Positions 35,274-43,668 of a DNA stretch of 64,000 bases are shown one piece after another; positions within the stretch are counted from its first letter, which is position 1; each line of letters starts with the position of its first letter. Origin of the DNA: Haliscomenobacter sp. (lineage in GTDB: Bacteria > Bacteroidota > Bacteroidia > Chitinophagales > Saprospiraceae). The position numbers and the translations under genes are program-made. Location: NCBI GenBank assembly GCA_016713275.1, contig JADJPL010000003.1, positions 186,001 to 250,000 of the forward strand, read 5' to 3'. The notes under the pieces are model-generated. The model did not search any database. It saw nothing but the letters and a program-made list of their open reading frames with translations, and was not told where the DNA came from.

Positions 35274-37374
35274 TCCGGCTCCAGCCTTTCCATTCGCGTT
35301 TGTCTTGAGCTAAGAAGTGGCGGAGCGTGTCGTTTTCGGGCCGCTGAAGCTGCGGATCTTCGCCGAGGATGCGCTCGGCCATTTCCCGGGCAGCCTGGAG
35401 GATTTTCCCGTCTTTGGCCAGATCGGCGATATAAAGCTGTACCAATCCGCTTTGCTGGGTACCCTGAAGGTCGCCTGGACCGCGCAGCCGGAGGTCGGCT
35501 TCGGCAATTTCAAACCCGTTATTGGTTTCTACCAGGGTCCGTATCCGCGCTTTCCCATCCGCGCTGAGTTTAAATCCGGACATAAGAATGCAGTACGACT
35601 GGTCGGCGCCCCGGCCCACCCGGCCGCGCAACTGGTGCAACTGGGAAAGCCCAAACCGCTCGGTGTTTTCGACGATCATGACAGAAGCATTGGGCACGTT
35701 GACGCCTACTTCGATGACGGTGGTGGCCACCATGATCTGCGCAATCCCCTGCACAAAACGCTGCATCTCGAAATCTTTTTCTGCCGGTTTCATCCTTCCG
35801 TGTACGATACTGATCTGATAGTCCGGCAGCGGAAATTCGCGCTGGATGGCTTCGTAGCCTTCCATCAGGTTTTTGAGGTCGGCTTTTTCGGATTCCTCGA
35901 TCATGGGGTAGACGACGTAGACCTGCCTTCCAAGCGCGATTTGTTCTTTCATGAACCCGAAAATCCGCAACCGGTGGTTTTCGTTGCGGTGCTGGGTGAT
36001 GACTTCTTTCCTTCCGGGAGGGAGTTCGTCGATCACCGATACATCGAGATCTCCATAGAGGGTCATCGCCAAGGTACGGGGAATGGGGGTGGCGGTCATC
36101 ACCAGAATATGCGGAGGGTAGGCATGGCTTTTCTGCCAGAGTTTGGCGCGTTGCGCTACCCCAAAGCGGTGCTGTTCGTCGGTAATCGCCAGGCCGAGGC
36201 GCTGGAATACGACGTTGTCTTCCAGCAGGGCATGGGTGCCGATCAGGATCTGAATGGCGCCGGATGCCAGTTCGTCCAGGATAGCCTGGCGGGCTTTTCC
36301 CCGGATGCTACCCGACAGATAAGCGACGCGGATATTCATGGCGCTCAGGTAGCTGGTGATCGACAAATAATGTTGTTGCGCCAGGATCTCGGTGGGCGCC
36401 ATCATCGCCGCCTGGAATCCATTGTCCAGGGCAAGGAGCATGCACAGCAGGGCGACCATGGTTTTGCCGGAGCCTACATCTCCCTGGAGGAGCCGGTTCA
36501 TCTGTATGCCCGACCCCAGGTCGCGACGGATTTCCTTGATCACCCGCTTCTGGGCCTCCGTTAACTGGAACGGAAGATGTTGGGTGTAAAATTCGTTGAA
36601 CGAATCGCCCACTTTTTCAAATACGTATCCGCGGATTTCCTCTTTGCGTTTGTATTTCATCCTCAGGAGCCGGAGCTGAAGGTAAAACAGCTCTTCGAAT
36701 TTAAGCCGGTTGCGCACCCACTCCAACTCCTCCTCGCTTTTGGGGAAATGAATACCCTGGAAAGCTTCCCATCGCTTTGGAAAGCGAAATGCCTGGACAA
36801 GGGGTTCCGGTAGGTTCTCCGGCAGGTCGTCTGGAGTTATTTTTTCCAGCAAGGCTTTCATCAGGCGGCGCCGGGCTTTGGAGTCCAGGCCCTGGGCGTT
36901 GAGCTTTTCCGTGCTGGGGTATACCGGGGCGAAACTGGCGGCCGCCTGCGTGTTTTCCTCTGAGACGACCTCCATTTCCGGATGGCTGATGCTCCAGCCA
37001 TCCCTGAATGATTGGATTTTTCCGTAGACGACGTATTCCTGCCCCACCACCAGCTGTTTCTGCAACCAGTGCACCCCCGAAAACCACACGAGCTCGATCG
37101 CGCCGGTATCGTCGCGGAACTGGCCGCTCAAACGCCGCTTCCGGCCCTCGCCGGCTAAATCCAGGCGGCGCAGAATACCGCGAAGCAAAACCGCTCCGCT
37201 GTCCTCCTCCAGTTCCCGGATTTTGTGGAACCGGGTCTTGTCCACATACCGGAACGGGAACTGAAACAGCAAATCCCGAAACGTATGGATCTGAAGCTCT
37301 TTGCGCAATAGCTCCCCCCGCTTCGGGCCCACGCCTTTCAGGTATTCGATCGGGCTGTCCAGGATGTCTTGCAT
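35266..37374 (-). CDS. recG: ATP-dependent DNA helicase RecG
   Basis: A 702-residue superfamily 2 helicase that remodels stalled forks and Holliday junctions. The N-terminal wedge domain (PIEYLKGVGPKRGELLRKEL) is intact, followed by an OB-fold region and the two RecA-like domains: Walker A GDVGSGKTMVALLCMLLA, ITDEQHRFGVAQR, VMTATPIPRTLA, VVATTVIEVGVNVPNASVMI and HQLRGRVGRGADQSYCILMS, then a C-terminal PGDLQGTQQSGLVQLYIADL region. The frame has no break, unlike many neighbours. Full length for the family. Confidence 0.96.
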   Translation of the reverse strand: MQDILDSPIEYLKGVGPKRGELLRKELQIHTFRDLLFQFPFRYVDKTRFHKIRELEEDSGAVLLRGILRRLDLAGEGRKRRLSGQFRDDTGAIELVWFSGVHWLQKQLVVGQEYVVYGKIQSFRDGWSISHPEMEVVSEENTQAAASFAPVYPSTEKLNAQGLDSKARRRLMKALLEKITPDDLPENLPEPLVQAFRFPKRWEAFQGIHFPKSEEELEWVRNRLKFEELFYLQLRLLRMKYKRKEEIRGYVFEKVGDSFNEFYTQHLPFQLTEAQKRVIKEIRRDLGSGIQMNRLLQGDVGSGKTMVALLCMLLALDNGFQAAMMAPTEILAQQHYLSITSYLSAMNIRVAYLSGSIRGKARQAILDELASGAIQILIGTHALLEDNVVFQRLGLAITDEQHRFGVAQRAKLWQKSHAYPPHILVMTATPIPRTLAMTLYGDLDVSVIDELPPGRKEVITQHRNENHRLRIFGFMKEQIALGRQVYVVYPMIEESEKADLKNLMEGYEAIQREFPLPDYQISIVHGRMKPAEKDFEMQRFVQGIAQIMVATTVIEVGVNVPNASVMIVENTERFGLSQLHQLRGRVGRGADQSYCILMSGFKLSADGKARIRTLVETNNGFEIAEADLRLRGPGDLQGTQQSGLVQLYIADLAKDGKILQAAREMAERILGEDPQLQRPENDTLRHFLAQDKREWKGWSRIS

Positions 37375-37382
37375 GTTTTAAC

Positions 37383-37540
37383 AGGTTGCAACGTTGAAAC
37401 GTTACGAAGTTACGAAGTTACGAGGTTACGAAGTACGAAGTACGATTTACGATTTACGAGGTACGAAGTAGGGTGGACGGGGTGGTTGGTGGTTGATTTG
37501 TGGTTGGTGATTGGTGGTTGGTGGTTAGTGGTTGGTGGTT
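37383..37540. repeat. Heptamer arrays
   Basis: Units GTTACGAA, GATTTACG and GTACGAA (37390-37470) change over to GTGGTTGG/TTAGTGG units (37475-37540). They fill the gap between recG and the family A repeat. Confidence 0.7.
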
Positions 37541-38000
37541 AGAAGCATCTCAAAACTATAGAATATGGCGTTCTCCCCCTTTGAAGGCTAATCTTGTAGT
37601 ATTTTCATAACTAACGGCTTGTCCCTGAATTGCCCTCCGCAGCCCGGAGCCCGTAGGAAACGCCATTCCCGTTCGAAGAACGGGATCGCCTTATGGGATC
37701 AACCGCTTGGAATGCAGGTGAAACGCAATGATCGGTGTTCAAAGCGGTTGAAGCCCATAGAGCGAAGGCGTTTCCACGGAGCGCCAAAGGCGGAAGGAGC
37801 GCCCTTTTTTGGTTCTTTTTGGGCGAGCAAAAAGAACAAAACCTCGAGGCCGGGGGCAAAAACGGAGGAGGGACTGCATCAAACCATGGTTTAGGAAAAA
37901 ATACTACAAGATTCGCTTCAAAGGGGGAACGTGCTTCGCCGGCCTTTGCCAAGGGGTTAAGGAATGCGGCCAACCTGTGGAAAGGGTTTTGAGATAGCCT
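37541..38000. repeat. 195 bp palindromic repeat (family A), copy 3, split by an inserted element
   Basis: The left half, 37541-37586, reads AGAAGCATCTCAAAACTATA up to CCCCCTTTGAAG; the right half, 37917-38000, resumes with TTCAAAGGGGGAACGTGCTT and ends GTTTTGAGATAGCCT. Between them is the 330 bp inverted-repeat element. The rest of the gap to rbfA contains nothing else apart from a short T-rich stretch. Confidence 0.75.
37587..37916. mobile_element. 330 bp MITE-like element, copy A, inserted in the family A repeat
   Basis: Ends GCTAATCTTGTAGTATTTT and (inverse) AAAAATACTACAAGATTCGC form terminal inverted repeats. It shares most of its length, including the NGIALW-coding segment, with copy B at 59207-59532. 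Its centre lies in the loop of the family A hairpin. Reading frames within it (for instance a basic 90-residue one) exist in both copies only because the DNA is conserved; no transposase is encoded, so it is a non-autonomous element. Confidence 0.75.
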
Positions 38001-38081
38001 CCCCCTATCCGCTCGTCTCCAGACGAGCGCCTTATTCAACGTTCATATTTTCGATTATCTTTACCGTCAAATGATCCGGGT

Positions 38082-38461
38082 ATGGAAACCATAAAGCAAA
38101 AGCAGATCGGCGAGTTGGTCAAGCGGCATTTCAGCCAGGTGCTGCAGGAGGAAGGAGGGTACGTCTATGGACCGGCGCCTTTGGTAACGGTGACGGCGGT
38201 CAAAGTATCTCCGGATCTGGGCCAGGCGAAGATTTACCTGAGCGTATATAATACAGAGAATAAGCAGGCGGTAATCCTGGAGATGGAGGAAGAAAAAACC
38301 GGCTCAAGCAGTCCCTGGCCAGCCGGTTGCGCAAACAAGTGCGGCGCATCCCGGATGTTCAGTTTTTCCTCGACGATACGCTGGACGAGATGTTCCGTCT
38401 GCGCGACTTGTTCCAGCGGCTACACGACGACAATCAAATGGGGTCCGACAGCGAGGAGTAG
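38082..38461 (+). CDS. rbfA: Ribosome-binding factor A, one frameshift
   Basis: 30S maturation factor. The N-terminus METIKQKQIGELVKRHFSQV and VTAVKVSPDLGQAKIYLSVY are typical. The frame breaks in the six-A run at 38293-38298; one more A gives EEKNRLKQSLASRLRKQVRR, then IPDVQFFLDDTLDEMFRLRD to the TAG at 38459-38461. Joined length is about 126 residues, normal for the family. Without repair only the first 70 residues would be recognised. It lies next to ppx on the other strand. The call on the whole gene is confident. Confidence 0.92.
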
Positions 38462-38472
38462 GGGGCGGTTCG

Positions 38473-39393
38473 TTACAGGCTTTCGAGCAGTTCCGACAGC
38501 ATCCCTTCCTTCAGATCGTATTGGGAAACCCAGATTTCTTCGAAGGCCGAGGCATTCAGGATGAAATCAATCAGGACCATCGCCACGACGATCATATCGG
38601 CCCGGTAGGGGGGCACGCCCTTCAGATGCAGCCGTTCTTCCAGGCCTGCCTGCACAAACTGTTCCAGGATTTGGGGAAACCGGTTGATTTTATTGATCGA
38701 GTAGGTGGGCGCTGTGGAAGCGCGTTCGAGCAAGTTTTCCAGTACGTCAAACGTTCCTGAAACGCCTACTAATTGGGAACAGGGGTGCGTTTTCAGCGCT
38801 TCGGTTAGTGGAGCCAGCTTGGCCGCCAGGAACTGACGGAGTGCGAGCATCTCGTTTTCCTCAATCGGTTCGTGCCGGTGGAAGGTTCGATACAAAACCG
38901 CGACGCCAATAGGGAAACTTTGCATCCAGAACACCTGGGTTTCGTTGGCGATGAGAAATTCCACGCTGCCGCCGCCAATGTCCATGATCAGTTTGGGCGT
39001 TTCGTCAAAGGGAATGGCCAGCCGGACTCCCCGGAGGATATATCGGGCTTCCTGCTCCCCATCGATTAACTGGATGGTAATGCCGGTTTTTTCCTTGATC
39101 TCGCGGACAAAGTCCGCTCCGTTTTGGGCGGTCCGGAGGGCGGCAGTGCCAAACGCGCGCACCTGGGCGACCTGATGGCGGTCCAGGATCTCCTTGTAGT
39201 CCAGCATCGTTGTCAATCCCCGTTGGTACGCCGTTGGGTGGATAAAGTCAATGCTTTCCTGAGCGAGTTTGACAAATCGCCTTTCCCTGAAGATTTCGGA
39301 GAAGCCGCCTGCGCTATCCGCCTGGGCGATGAGCAAGTGAAAGGTGTTGGTTCCCAGGTCGATCACTGCCAGCGGTTGGTTCGTTTTGGTCAT
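38473..39393 (-). CDS. Exopolyphosphatase/guanosine pentaphosphate phosphohydrolase (Ppx/GppA)
   Basis: A 306-residue protein of the actin/Hsp70-fold phosphatase family. Motifs: VIDLGTNTFHLLIAQADSAG at the N-terminus, FGTAALRTAQNGADFVREIK with the catalytic Glu region, and LIMDIGGGSVEFLIANETQV. It lacks the long C-terminal domain of E. coli Ppx, a short Bacteroidota form. It hydrolyses polyphosphate or pppGpp and so may modulate the stringent response. A promoter lies at 39412-39419 inside the end of the next gene. Confidence 0.9.
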   Translation of the reverse strand: MTKTNQPLAVIDLGTNTFHLLIAQADSAGGFSEIFRERRFVKLAQESIDFIHPTAYQRGLTTMLDYKEILDRHQVAQVRAFGTAALRTAQNGADFVREIKEKTGITIQLIDGEQEARYILRGVRLAIPFDETPKLIMDIGGGSVEFLIANETQVFWMQSFPIGVAVLYRTFHRHEPIEENEMLALRQFLAAKLAPLTEALKTHPCSQLVGVSGTFDVLENLLERASTAPTYSINKINRFPQILEQFVQAGLEERLHLKGVPPYRADMIVVAMVLIDFILNASAFEEIWVSQYDLKEGMLSELLESL

Positions 39394-39405
39394 ATTGGGG
39401 GTTTT

Positions 39406-39992
39406 CTACAGCAAAAATACGCCCTGGATGCTGATCGCACGCGGGATCCATCTGGGAGCATTGCCATCGGATTGAAGGTTGGTAATATGTTTCGACCAGC
39501 GGATATTCAGGCCGGATTTAGGCGTAAAAAGACGGTTGCTCCCAGGACGGCAACCAACTGGTTCGCGTTAAAGTCCTGAAGGCTGCTGACGTCGTCCCCA
39601 AACGCGTCGATGGTTTTGAAATCAATCAGCCGGGCATAGCTTGCGCCTGCCCCCAACTGGAATTTCCATTCATTGAACCGGAGCATAAAAGGGATTTCTA
39701 CGAAACTGAGGCGGATGCGTTCGTAAGGGGCTGCCGGATCGTCGTTGTTGTTCCGCCGGGCGCCTCCCTGGGAGTAGCGCATTTCCATACTCACTTCCCA
39801 GCGGTCGTTCAGGGGAGCGTTCACCTGCAGGCCGCCGGTTAGTCCGGGTTGGTTAAAGCCCGCGAGTTTGTCGCCGTCGATTTGAGCGAAGTTGACTCCG
39901 GCGTTCAGGTAGCCCTGAAATCGCTGGCCGGCCAAGGAAACCGGACCAAGAGCCAGGGCGAGAAAGAAAAACCGTTGGATGGCGAATGGCAT
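39406..39992 (-). CDS. Small outer-membrane beta-barrel protein, one frameshift
   Basis: A 195-residue protein with a signal peptide (MPFAIQRFFFLALALGPVSL) and an eight-strand-like barrel (WEVSMEMRYSQGGARRNNND, RIRLSFVEIPFMLRFNEWKF, FQLGAGASYARLIDF). The frame breaks in the A-run at 39526-39530; one more base changes LRLNPA-stop to FTPKSGLNIRWSKHITNLQS and on to AISIQGVFLL, a proper C-terminal strand ending in a hydrophobic residue, with the TAG at 39408-39406. It resembles the PorT/outer membrane protein beta-barrel group (OMP_b-brl_2). The ligand is unknown. Confidence 0.75.
39412..39419 (-). promoter_or_regulatory. -7 element for the Ppx/GppA gene
   Basis: On the leftward strand TATTTTTG matches TAnnTTTG exactly, 18 bases before the ATG at 39393. 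It lies in the last codons of the neighbouring gene. No clear -33 element. Confidence 0.4.
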
Positions 39993-40013
39993 GGGCGTTG
40001 TTTTTATGACGGA

Positions 40014-40048
40014 TTGTTTAGAAGGGCGCGCAATTTGGCGTATTTTTG
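40014..40048 (+). promoter_or_regulatory. Promoter of the small conserved gene and metallo-hydrolase
   Basis: TTG at 40014-40016 and TATTTTTG at 40041-40048 (exact TAnnTTTG) are 24 bases apart. The ATG at 40090 follows 41 bases later. Confidence 0.5.
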
Positions 40049-40089
40049 AGGACAGCCGGCGGCGGACCTTTCACGGCACAAAAAAAGAT

Positions 40090-40395
40090 ATGTTTAAATA
40101 TACCAAACACTTTTTAAAAAAACTGGAAAGCCTGTTTGAAGAATTGGGATATGTCGTCCGCTATGAGAAAGGCAATTTTCAGTCGGGCTACTGTCTGGTA
40201 GAAAACCGCAAGATAGCGGTCATAAATAAATTTTTTGACACGGAAGCCCGGATTCAGGTATTGCTGGAAATCCTTGCGGCCCTGGCGCCGGATTCGGCCG
40301 CTTTGGGCGAGAAAAGCGCCCGGTTGCTGCAGGATATTCGGAACAACGCGGTTTCCACCGAAAACGACGAAGAGGAGGAACAACCATCGAACTGA
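40090..40395 (+). CDS. Small conserved hypothetical protein next to the metallo-hydrolase
   Basis: A 101-residue protein starting MFKYTKHFLKKLESLFEELG, mostly alpha-helical, with YVVRYEKGNFQSGYCLVENR and KIAVINKFFDTEARIQVLLE. An upstream in-frame start at 39979 is rejected because the promoter at 40041 lies after it. The gene is placed directly before a metallo-hydrolase gene with overlap, a pairing found in Bacteroidota. No function is recognised. The acidic tail (NDEEEEQPSN) overlaps the start of the next gene. Confidence 0.7.
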   Translation: MFKYTKHFLKKLESLFEELGYVVRYEKGNFQSGYCLVENRKIAVINKFFDTEARIQVLLEILAALAPDSAALGEKSARLLQDIRNNAVSTENDEEEEQPSN

Positions 40396-41162
40396 GCGTA
40401 ACTTTATTAGGAACGGGCACATCCCAGGGCGTTCCGGTGATTGGCTGCGCCTGCCCGGTTTGCGCTTCCCTGGATGCCCGGGATCAGCGGCTGCGTACTT
40501 CCGCCTGGATACAGGCTGGCCCTTGGGATTTGATTATTGACTGCGGCCCGGATTTCAGGCAGCAAGCGCTTCGAGCCAGGGTGCCGAAAGTTGATGCGAT
40601 TCTGCTCACCCACGAGCACAACGACCACGTCAGTGGTCTGGATGATGTGCGGCCGTACAATTTCAGGTCGGGCAAAGATATTCCCATCTATGCAGCACCG
40701 CGCGTAGGGCAGGAAATACGAAAAAGGTTCGAATATGCCTTTGAGGAGGTCAATCGGTATCCCGGCGCGCCTATGCTGGTTACGGTTCCTGTTTTCGCCT
40801 CCACGCCGTTCACGATTGGCGATTTGCCCATTACTCCGGTAGAAGTGATGCATGGGGCCATGCCGGTGTTAGGCTTTCGTTTGGGCAATTTTGCCTATGT
40901 GACGGATATGCGAACCATTTCCGAAAACGAGATGGAAAAACTCAAGGGCGTGGAAGTGCTTGTCGTTAACGCCTTGCACTTCCACGCGCACAGTACCCAC
41001 ATGAACGTCGATCTTGCGCTCGAATTCATCGAGCGCCTGGGGCCCCGGCAGAGCTATCTGACCCACATCAGCCACCGAATGGGGTTGTACGAGGACGTTA
41101 ATCCCGCGCTTCCTTCCCACGTTGCGTTAGGCTACGACGGCAGTTTAGACTTTAGACTTTAG
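40386..41162 (+). CDS. MBL-fold metallo-hydrolase (PhnP-like)
   Basis: About 258 residues. The metal-binding motif H-x-H-x-D-H is plain in ILLTHEHNDHVSGLDDVRPY, and further family positions in EVMHGAMPVLGF and SYLTHISHRMGLYE. The conserved N-terminus L-L-G-T-G-T-S-Q-G-V-P-V-I-G-C is present upstream of the first canonical start (GTG 40437), so the true start must lie at or before 40392. In frame only ATC at 40386 (giving IELSVTLLGTGTSQGV) or CTG at 40392 is available; either is unusual, and a missing base is an alternative. The start region overlaps the previous gene. It probably hydrolyses a cyclic phosphate or nucleotide-like substrate. Confidence 0.85.
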   Translation: MELSVTLLGTGTSQGVPVIGCACPVCASLDARDQRLRTSAWIQAGPWDLIIDCGPDFRQQALRARVPKVDAILLTHEHNDHVSGLDDVRPYNFRSGKDIPIYAAPRVGQEIRKRFEYAFEEVNRYPGAPMLVTVPVFASTPFTIGDLPITPVEVMHGAMPVLGFRLGNFAYVTDMRTISENEMEKLKGVEVLVVNALHFHAHSTHMNVDLALEFIERLGPRQSYLTHISHRMGLYEDVNPALPSHVALGYDGSLDFRL

Positions 41163-41228
41163 ACGTTAGAAAAATTACCCCTAACGTCTAACGTCCAACG
41201 TCTAACGTCCAACGTCCAACATCTAACC
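41143..41228. repeat. Heptamer arrays facing each other after the metallo-hydrolase
   Basis: TTTAGAC units (41145-41170) lie before CTAACGT/CCAACGT units (41180-41225); the halves are inverse complements and could form a stem with a loop near 41170. They also include the end of the metallo-hydrolase gene. Confidence 0.65.
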
Positions 41229-41232
41229 TCCC

Positions 41233-42330
41233 CTATAACTTGCCGGTAATTTTGCGTTTAGGCTGGTCATTCCGCACGAATGCCGCTTCGGGCTTCTGGA
41301 GGTGGAGGGCGCCGAGAATCGCCTCGTGGCCGTTCTTTCCGGCGAGTTGCACGGGGGTCAGGCCGAGCAAGTTCGGGCGGTTGGGGTCGGCGCCGGCGCC
41401 AAGGAGTACCTGGGCTATTTGGGCATCCCCGTTTTCCAGGCTCAGATGAAGCCCGGTATTTTCGAGGTAGTCGCCTTCATTGGGGAGGGCGCCGTGCTTG
41501 AGCAGGGTACTGGCCATAAGGGGATCATTTTGCCGGATGGCCAGATGGAGCAGAGGTTCTCCCAGCGGGGTTTTCCAGTTGGCATCTCCGGCCGGATCCG
41601 GGCTTTTGTTGAGCAAAAGCTCGGCGACATCGCTGCGTTTGTTGCGGACGGCCATGAGCAGCGGCGTTTCTCCGTTTTCGTTCGGCTGGCCTGGGTTTGC
41701 TCCTGCCCGGAGCAAAATGGCGGCTGCTTCCAGCTTACTGAGGGCGGCGGCGAAGTAAAGAGGGGTCACTCCGTTTGACTTGCGCTCCACCATCGCACCC
41801 CGTCCGATCAGTTGCTGCACCAGCGCCAGGCTTCCTTTCTCCAGGGCCAGCATCAAGGGCGTTTCTCCCGAGTTGTTGGGCAGGTCGGCTTTGGCCCGTT
41901 GCAGGACCGACTGAATGATAGGCGGGGTCCCTTGCTTTAGCGCCAGGGTGAGCGGCGTTTCTCCTGCTTTGTTCTTCAGGTTGATGACGGCTTTTTCGCT
42001 CAGGTAGGCCACCATGGCTTCATCCTGTTTCTGGATGGCCAAGGTCAATGCCGTTTCGCCGGCTTCGCTGTGCGTCAGATGGGACAAGGGCGTGTACCAA
42101 CGCTCGACTTCATCGATATTGCCGGCTTCAACCCCTGCGAAAAACCGCTTTCGCTGCTCCGCTTCGCTCAACTCCGCGTCCTTCTCCGGTTTCTTCTTCT
42201 TCTCTTTTTTGCTTTTCTCCGGTTGGGCGGCAGCTTCCACAAGCTCTGGAGATGGGACGGTTTGCCCATACAGCATGCCGGAAACCCCGAGCGACAATAT
42301 CGCTGCGATAAAAAATGGGATACGCTTCAT
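41233..42330 (-). CDS. Exported ankyrin-repeat protein
   Basis: A 365-residue protein with signal peptide MKRIPFFIAAILSLGVSGML and a Lys/Glu-rich stretch (KSKKEKKKKPEKDAELSEAE), then about eight ankyrin repeats, for example SNGVTPLYFAAALSKLEAAA, NENGETPLLMAVRNKRSDVA and LLGLTPVQLAGKNGHEAILG. Ankyrin repeats mediate protein binding. The protein should be periplasmic. The repeats appear complete with no broken frame. The binding partner is unknown. Confidence 0.85.
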   Translation of the reverse strand: MKRIPFFIAAILSLGVSGMLYGQTVPSPELVEAAAQPEKSKKEKKKKPEKDAELSEAEQRKRFFAGVEAGNIDEVERWYTPLSHLTHSEAGETALTLAIQKQDEAMVAYLSEKAVINLKNKAGETPLTLALKQGTPPIIQSVLQRAKADLPNNSGETPLMLALEKGSLALVQQLIGRGAMVERKSNGVTPLYFAAALSKLEAAAILLRAGANPGQPNENGETPLLMAVRNKRSDVAELLLNKSPDPAGDANWKTPLGEPLLHLAIRQNDPLMASTLLKHGALPNEGDYLENTGLHLSLENGDAQIAQVLLGAGADPNRPNLLGLTPVQLAGKNGHEAILGALHLQKPEAAFVRNDQPKRKITGKL

Positions 42331-42384
42331 GGTTCAACTGGTTTTAATGAAGTAGAACTTATAGCATATCCGGGCTTTTTTTTG

Positions 42385-42535
42385 ATGTACGATGTACGAT
42401 GTACGGTGTACGGTGGACGGTGGACGGTTTACGGTGGACGGTGGACGGTGTTTCGAATTGACCTTAACATTCGTACTTCGTCCACAGTCTCCCGGCCACC
42501 GTCTAACGTCTCCCGTCTAACGTCTCCCGTCCGGT
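42385..42535. repeat. Heptamer arrays between divergent genes
   Basis: Units GATGTAC, GGTGTAC, GGTGGAC on the left and CGTCTAA/CGTCTCC on the right, with inverse units. They fill the 286-base gap before the SPOR gene; no coding sequence is seen. Confidence 0.65.
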
Positions 42536-42616
42536 GTTTATTCCAAAGGAAATGTTAAATAAGAATCGGTAGAACCTATGGTTTTGCTTATCTTTCTGCG
42601 AAATAACGGTTTATCT

Positions 42617-43189
42617 ATGTCCCGGTCTGATTACATCAATATTGGCATTATTGCGGTTTGCCTTCTGGCGCTGATCTTCCTGGTGTACAAATTCGTTAAC
42701 CTGGATTCGCCGAAACCGCAGGAAGGCGAGCCGGCGGCCGACCAGCCGGAGGAGGCGTACTATCCGGATACGCTGCCTTCGGATACGTACGAAGATGCCA
42801 CGTACCAGTATGATCCGGCGCCGGATACGGCTAAAGCACCCGCGCCTGCAGCCGAAAGCAAGGCTCCTGAAAAGCCGGTAGAAACAGCGCCAGCACCGGA
42901 AATTCCGGCAAATGAGCCTGCCGGGGAGGCCATTTCTTCTTCTTCGGGATCGTATCTGGTCCTGGCGGGGTCCTTCCGCCAGCGCGCCAATGCGGAGGCG
43001 CTCGTGCGCCGGCTTCAAAAGAAAGGCTATACGGAGGCTGAACTGTCGCTCTTTAATAAGGGGGCGTACGCCACCGTATTGGTTGGCCGGTTCGAAACCC
43101 ATGCTGAGGCCCAAACCCGGGTTGCTGCCTTGAAAAAGGATGGCGTAGACGCGTATATTCAGAAAAAGCGGGCTGCGCAAGCCCAATAA
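42617..43189 (+). CDS. SPOR-domain membrane protein
   Basis: A 190-residue protein with an N-terminal transmembrane helix (INIGIIAVCLLALIFLVYKF), a Pro/Ala/Glu-rich linker and a C-terminal SPOR domain (SYLVLAGSFRQRANAEALVR, YATVLVGRFETHAEAQTRVA). SPOR domains bind denuded peptidoglycan at the division site or cell poles. The start at 42617 is chosen because it precedes the membrane helix directly. It lies upstream of the rhodanese and pseudo-Ddl/PASTA genes, which also point to the cell wall. Confidence 0.88.
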   Translation: MSRSDYINIGIIAVCLLALIFLVYKFVNLDSPKPQEGEPAADQPEEAYYPDTLPSDTYEDATYQYDPAPDTAKAPAPAAESKAPEKPVETAPAPEIPANEPAGEAISSSSGSYLVLAGSFRQRANAEALVRRLQKKGYTEAELSLFNKGAYATVLVGRFETHAEAQTRVAALKKDGVDAYIQKKRAAQAQ

Positions 43190-43194
43190 TGCCC

Positions 43195-43284
43195 TGGGAT
43201 TGTGTCAAAAGACGGGTATTGCCTATAGCGGCCAAAAAATAGAATTTCATGCCGGAGGCAAAGAACGGCCTTTGGGGGCGGTTC
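43195..43284. repeat. Family B hairpin repeat, copy
   Basis: TGTGTCAAAAGACGGGTATT, then CGGCCAAAAAATAGAATTTC, then GCCGGAGGCAAAGAACGG. It resembles the copy near 6880 in reverse part order and lies in the gap between the convergent SPOR and rhodanese genes. Confidence 0.55.
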
Positions 43285-43590
43285 CTATTTTTCTCCAAAA
43301 AGCTCGATCCAGGCCAGCATACCTCCTTCCAGGTTGCGCACGTTTTGGAACCCTGCTTGTTGAAGCATATATTGCGCCGTGGCGCTCCTGCGTCCGGAGC
43401 GGCAATAGATAATGACTTCTTCTTCCTGGTGTTCTTCCAGTTCGGGAATGGTGCGGGGAACGGTACCCAGCGGAATCAAGAGTCCGCCCACGTTAAACGC
43501 CTGGTGTTCGTCCGGCTCCCGAACGTCGATGAGCACAAAGCGGTCGCCGCGCTCCATTTTGCTTTTGAGTTCTTGTACGGTGATATCCAT
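43285..43590 (-). CDS. Rhodanese-like domain protein
   Basis: A 101-residue single-domain rhodanese. The DVREPDEHQAFNVGGL motif and the active-site loop CRSGRRSATAQYM with the catalytic Cys are intact. Such short forms transfer sulfur or bind thiols. It follows the pseudo-Ddl/PASTA gene on the same strand across 78 bases and could be co-transcribed. The specific role is unknown. Confidence 0.9.
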   Translation of the reverse strand: MDITVQELKSKMERGDRFVLIDVREPDEHQAFNVGGLLIPLGTVPRTIPELEEHQEEEVIIYCRSGRRSATAQYMLQQAGFQNVRNLEGGMLAWIELFGEK

Positions 43591-43668
43591 TCTGGGTAGG
43601 GAATTTTTTGGCCTTGGGTTTCTATTGTGTTCGATTTTCTTTATGAAAACATAACGGTGGGCGTCGCC

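Noticed and set aside
35317..36564. 415-residue rightward frame over recG
   Set aside because: RecG motifs on the leftward strand are decisive.
37383..37540. Heptamer arrays as a possible CRISPR array
   Set aside because: Units are seven or eight bases in direct tandem with no spacers of 25-40 bases and no cas genes.
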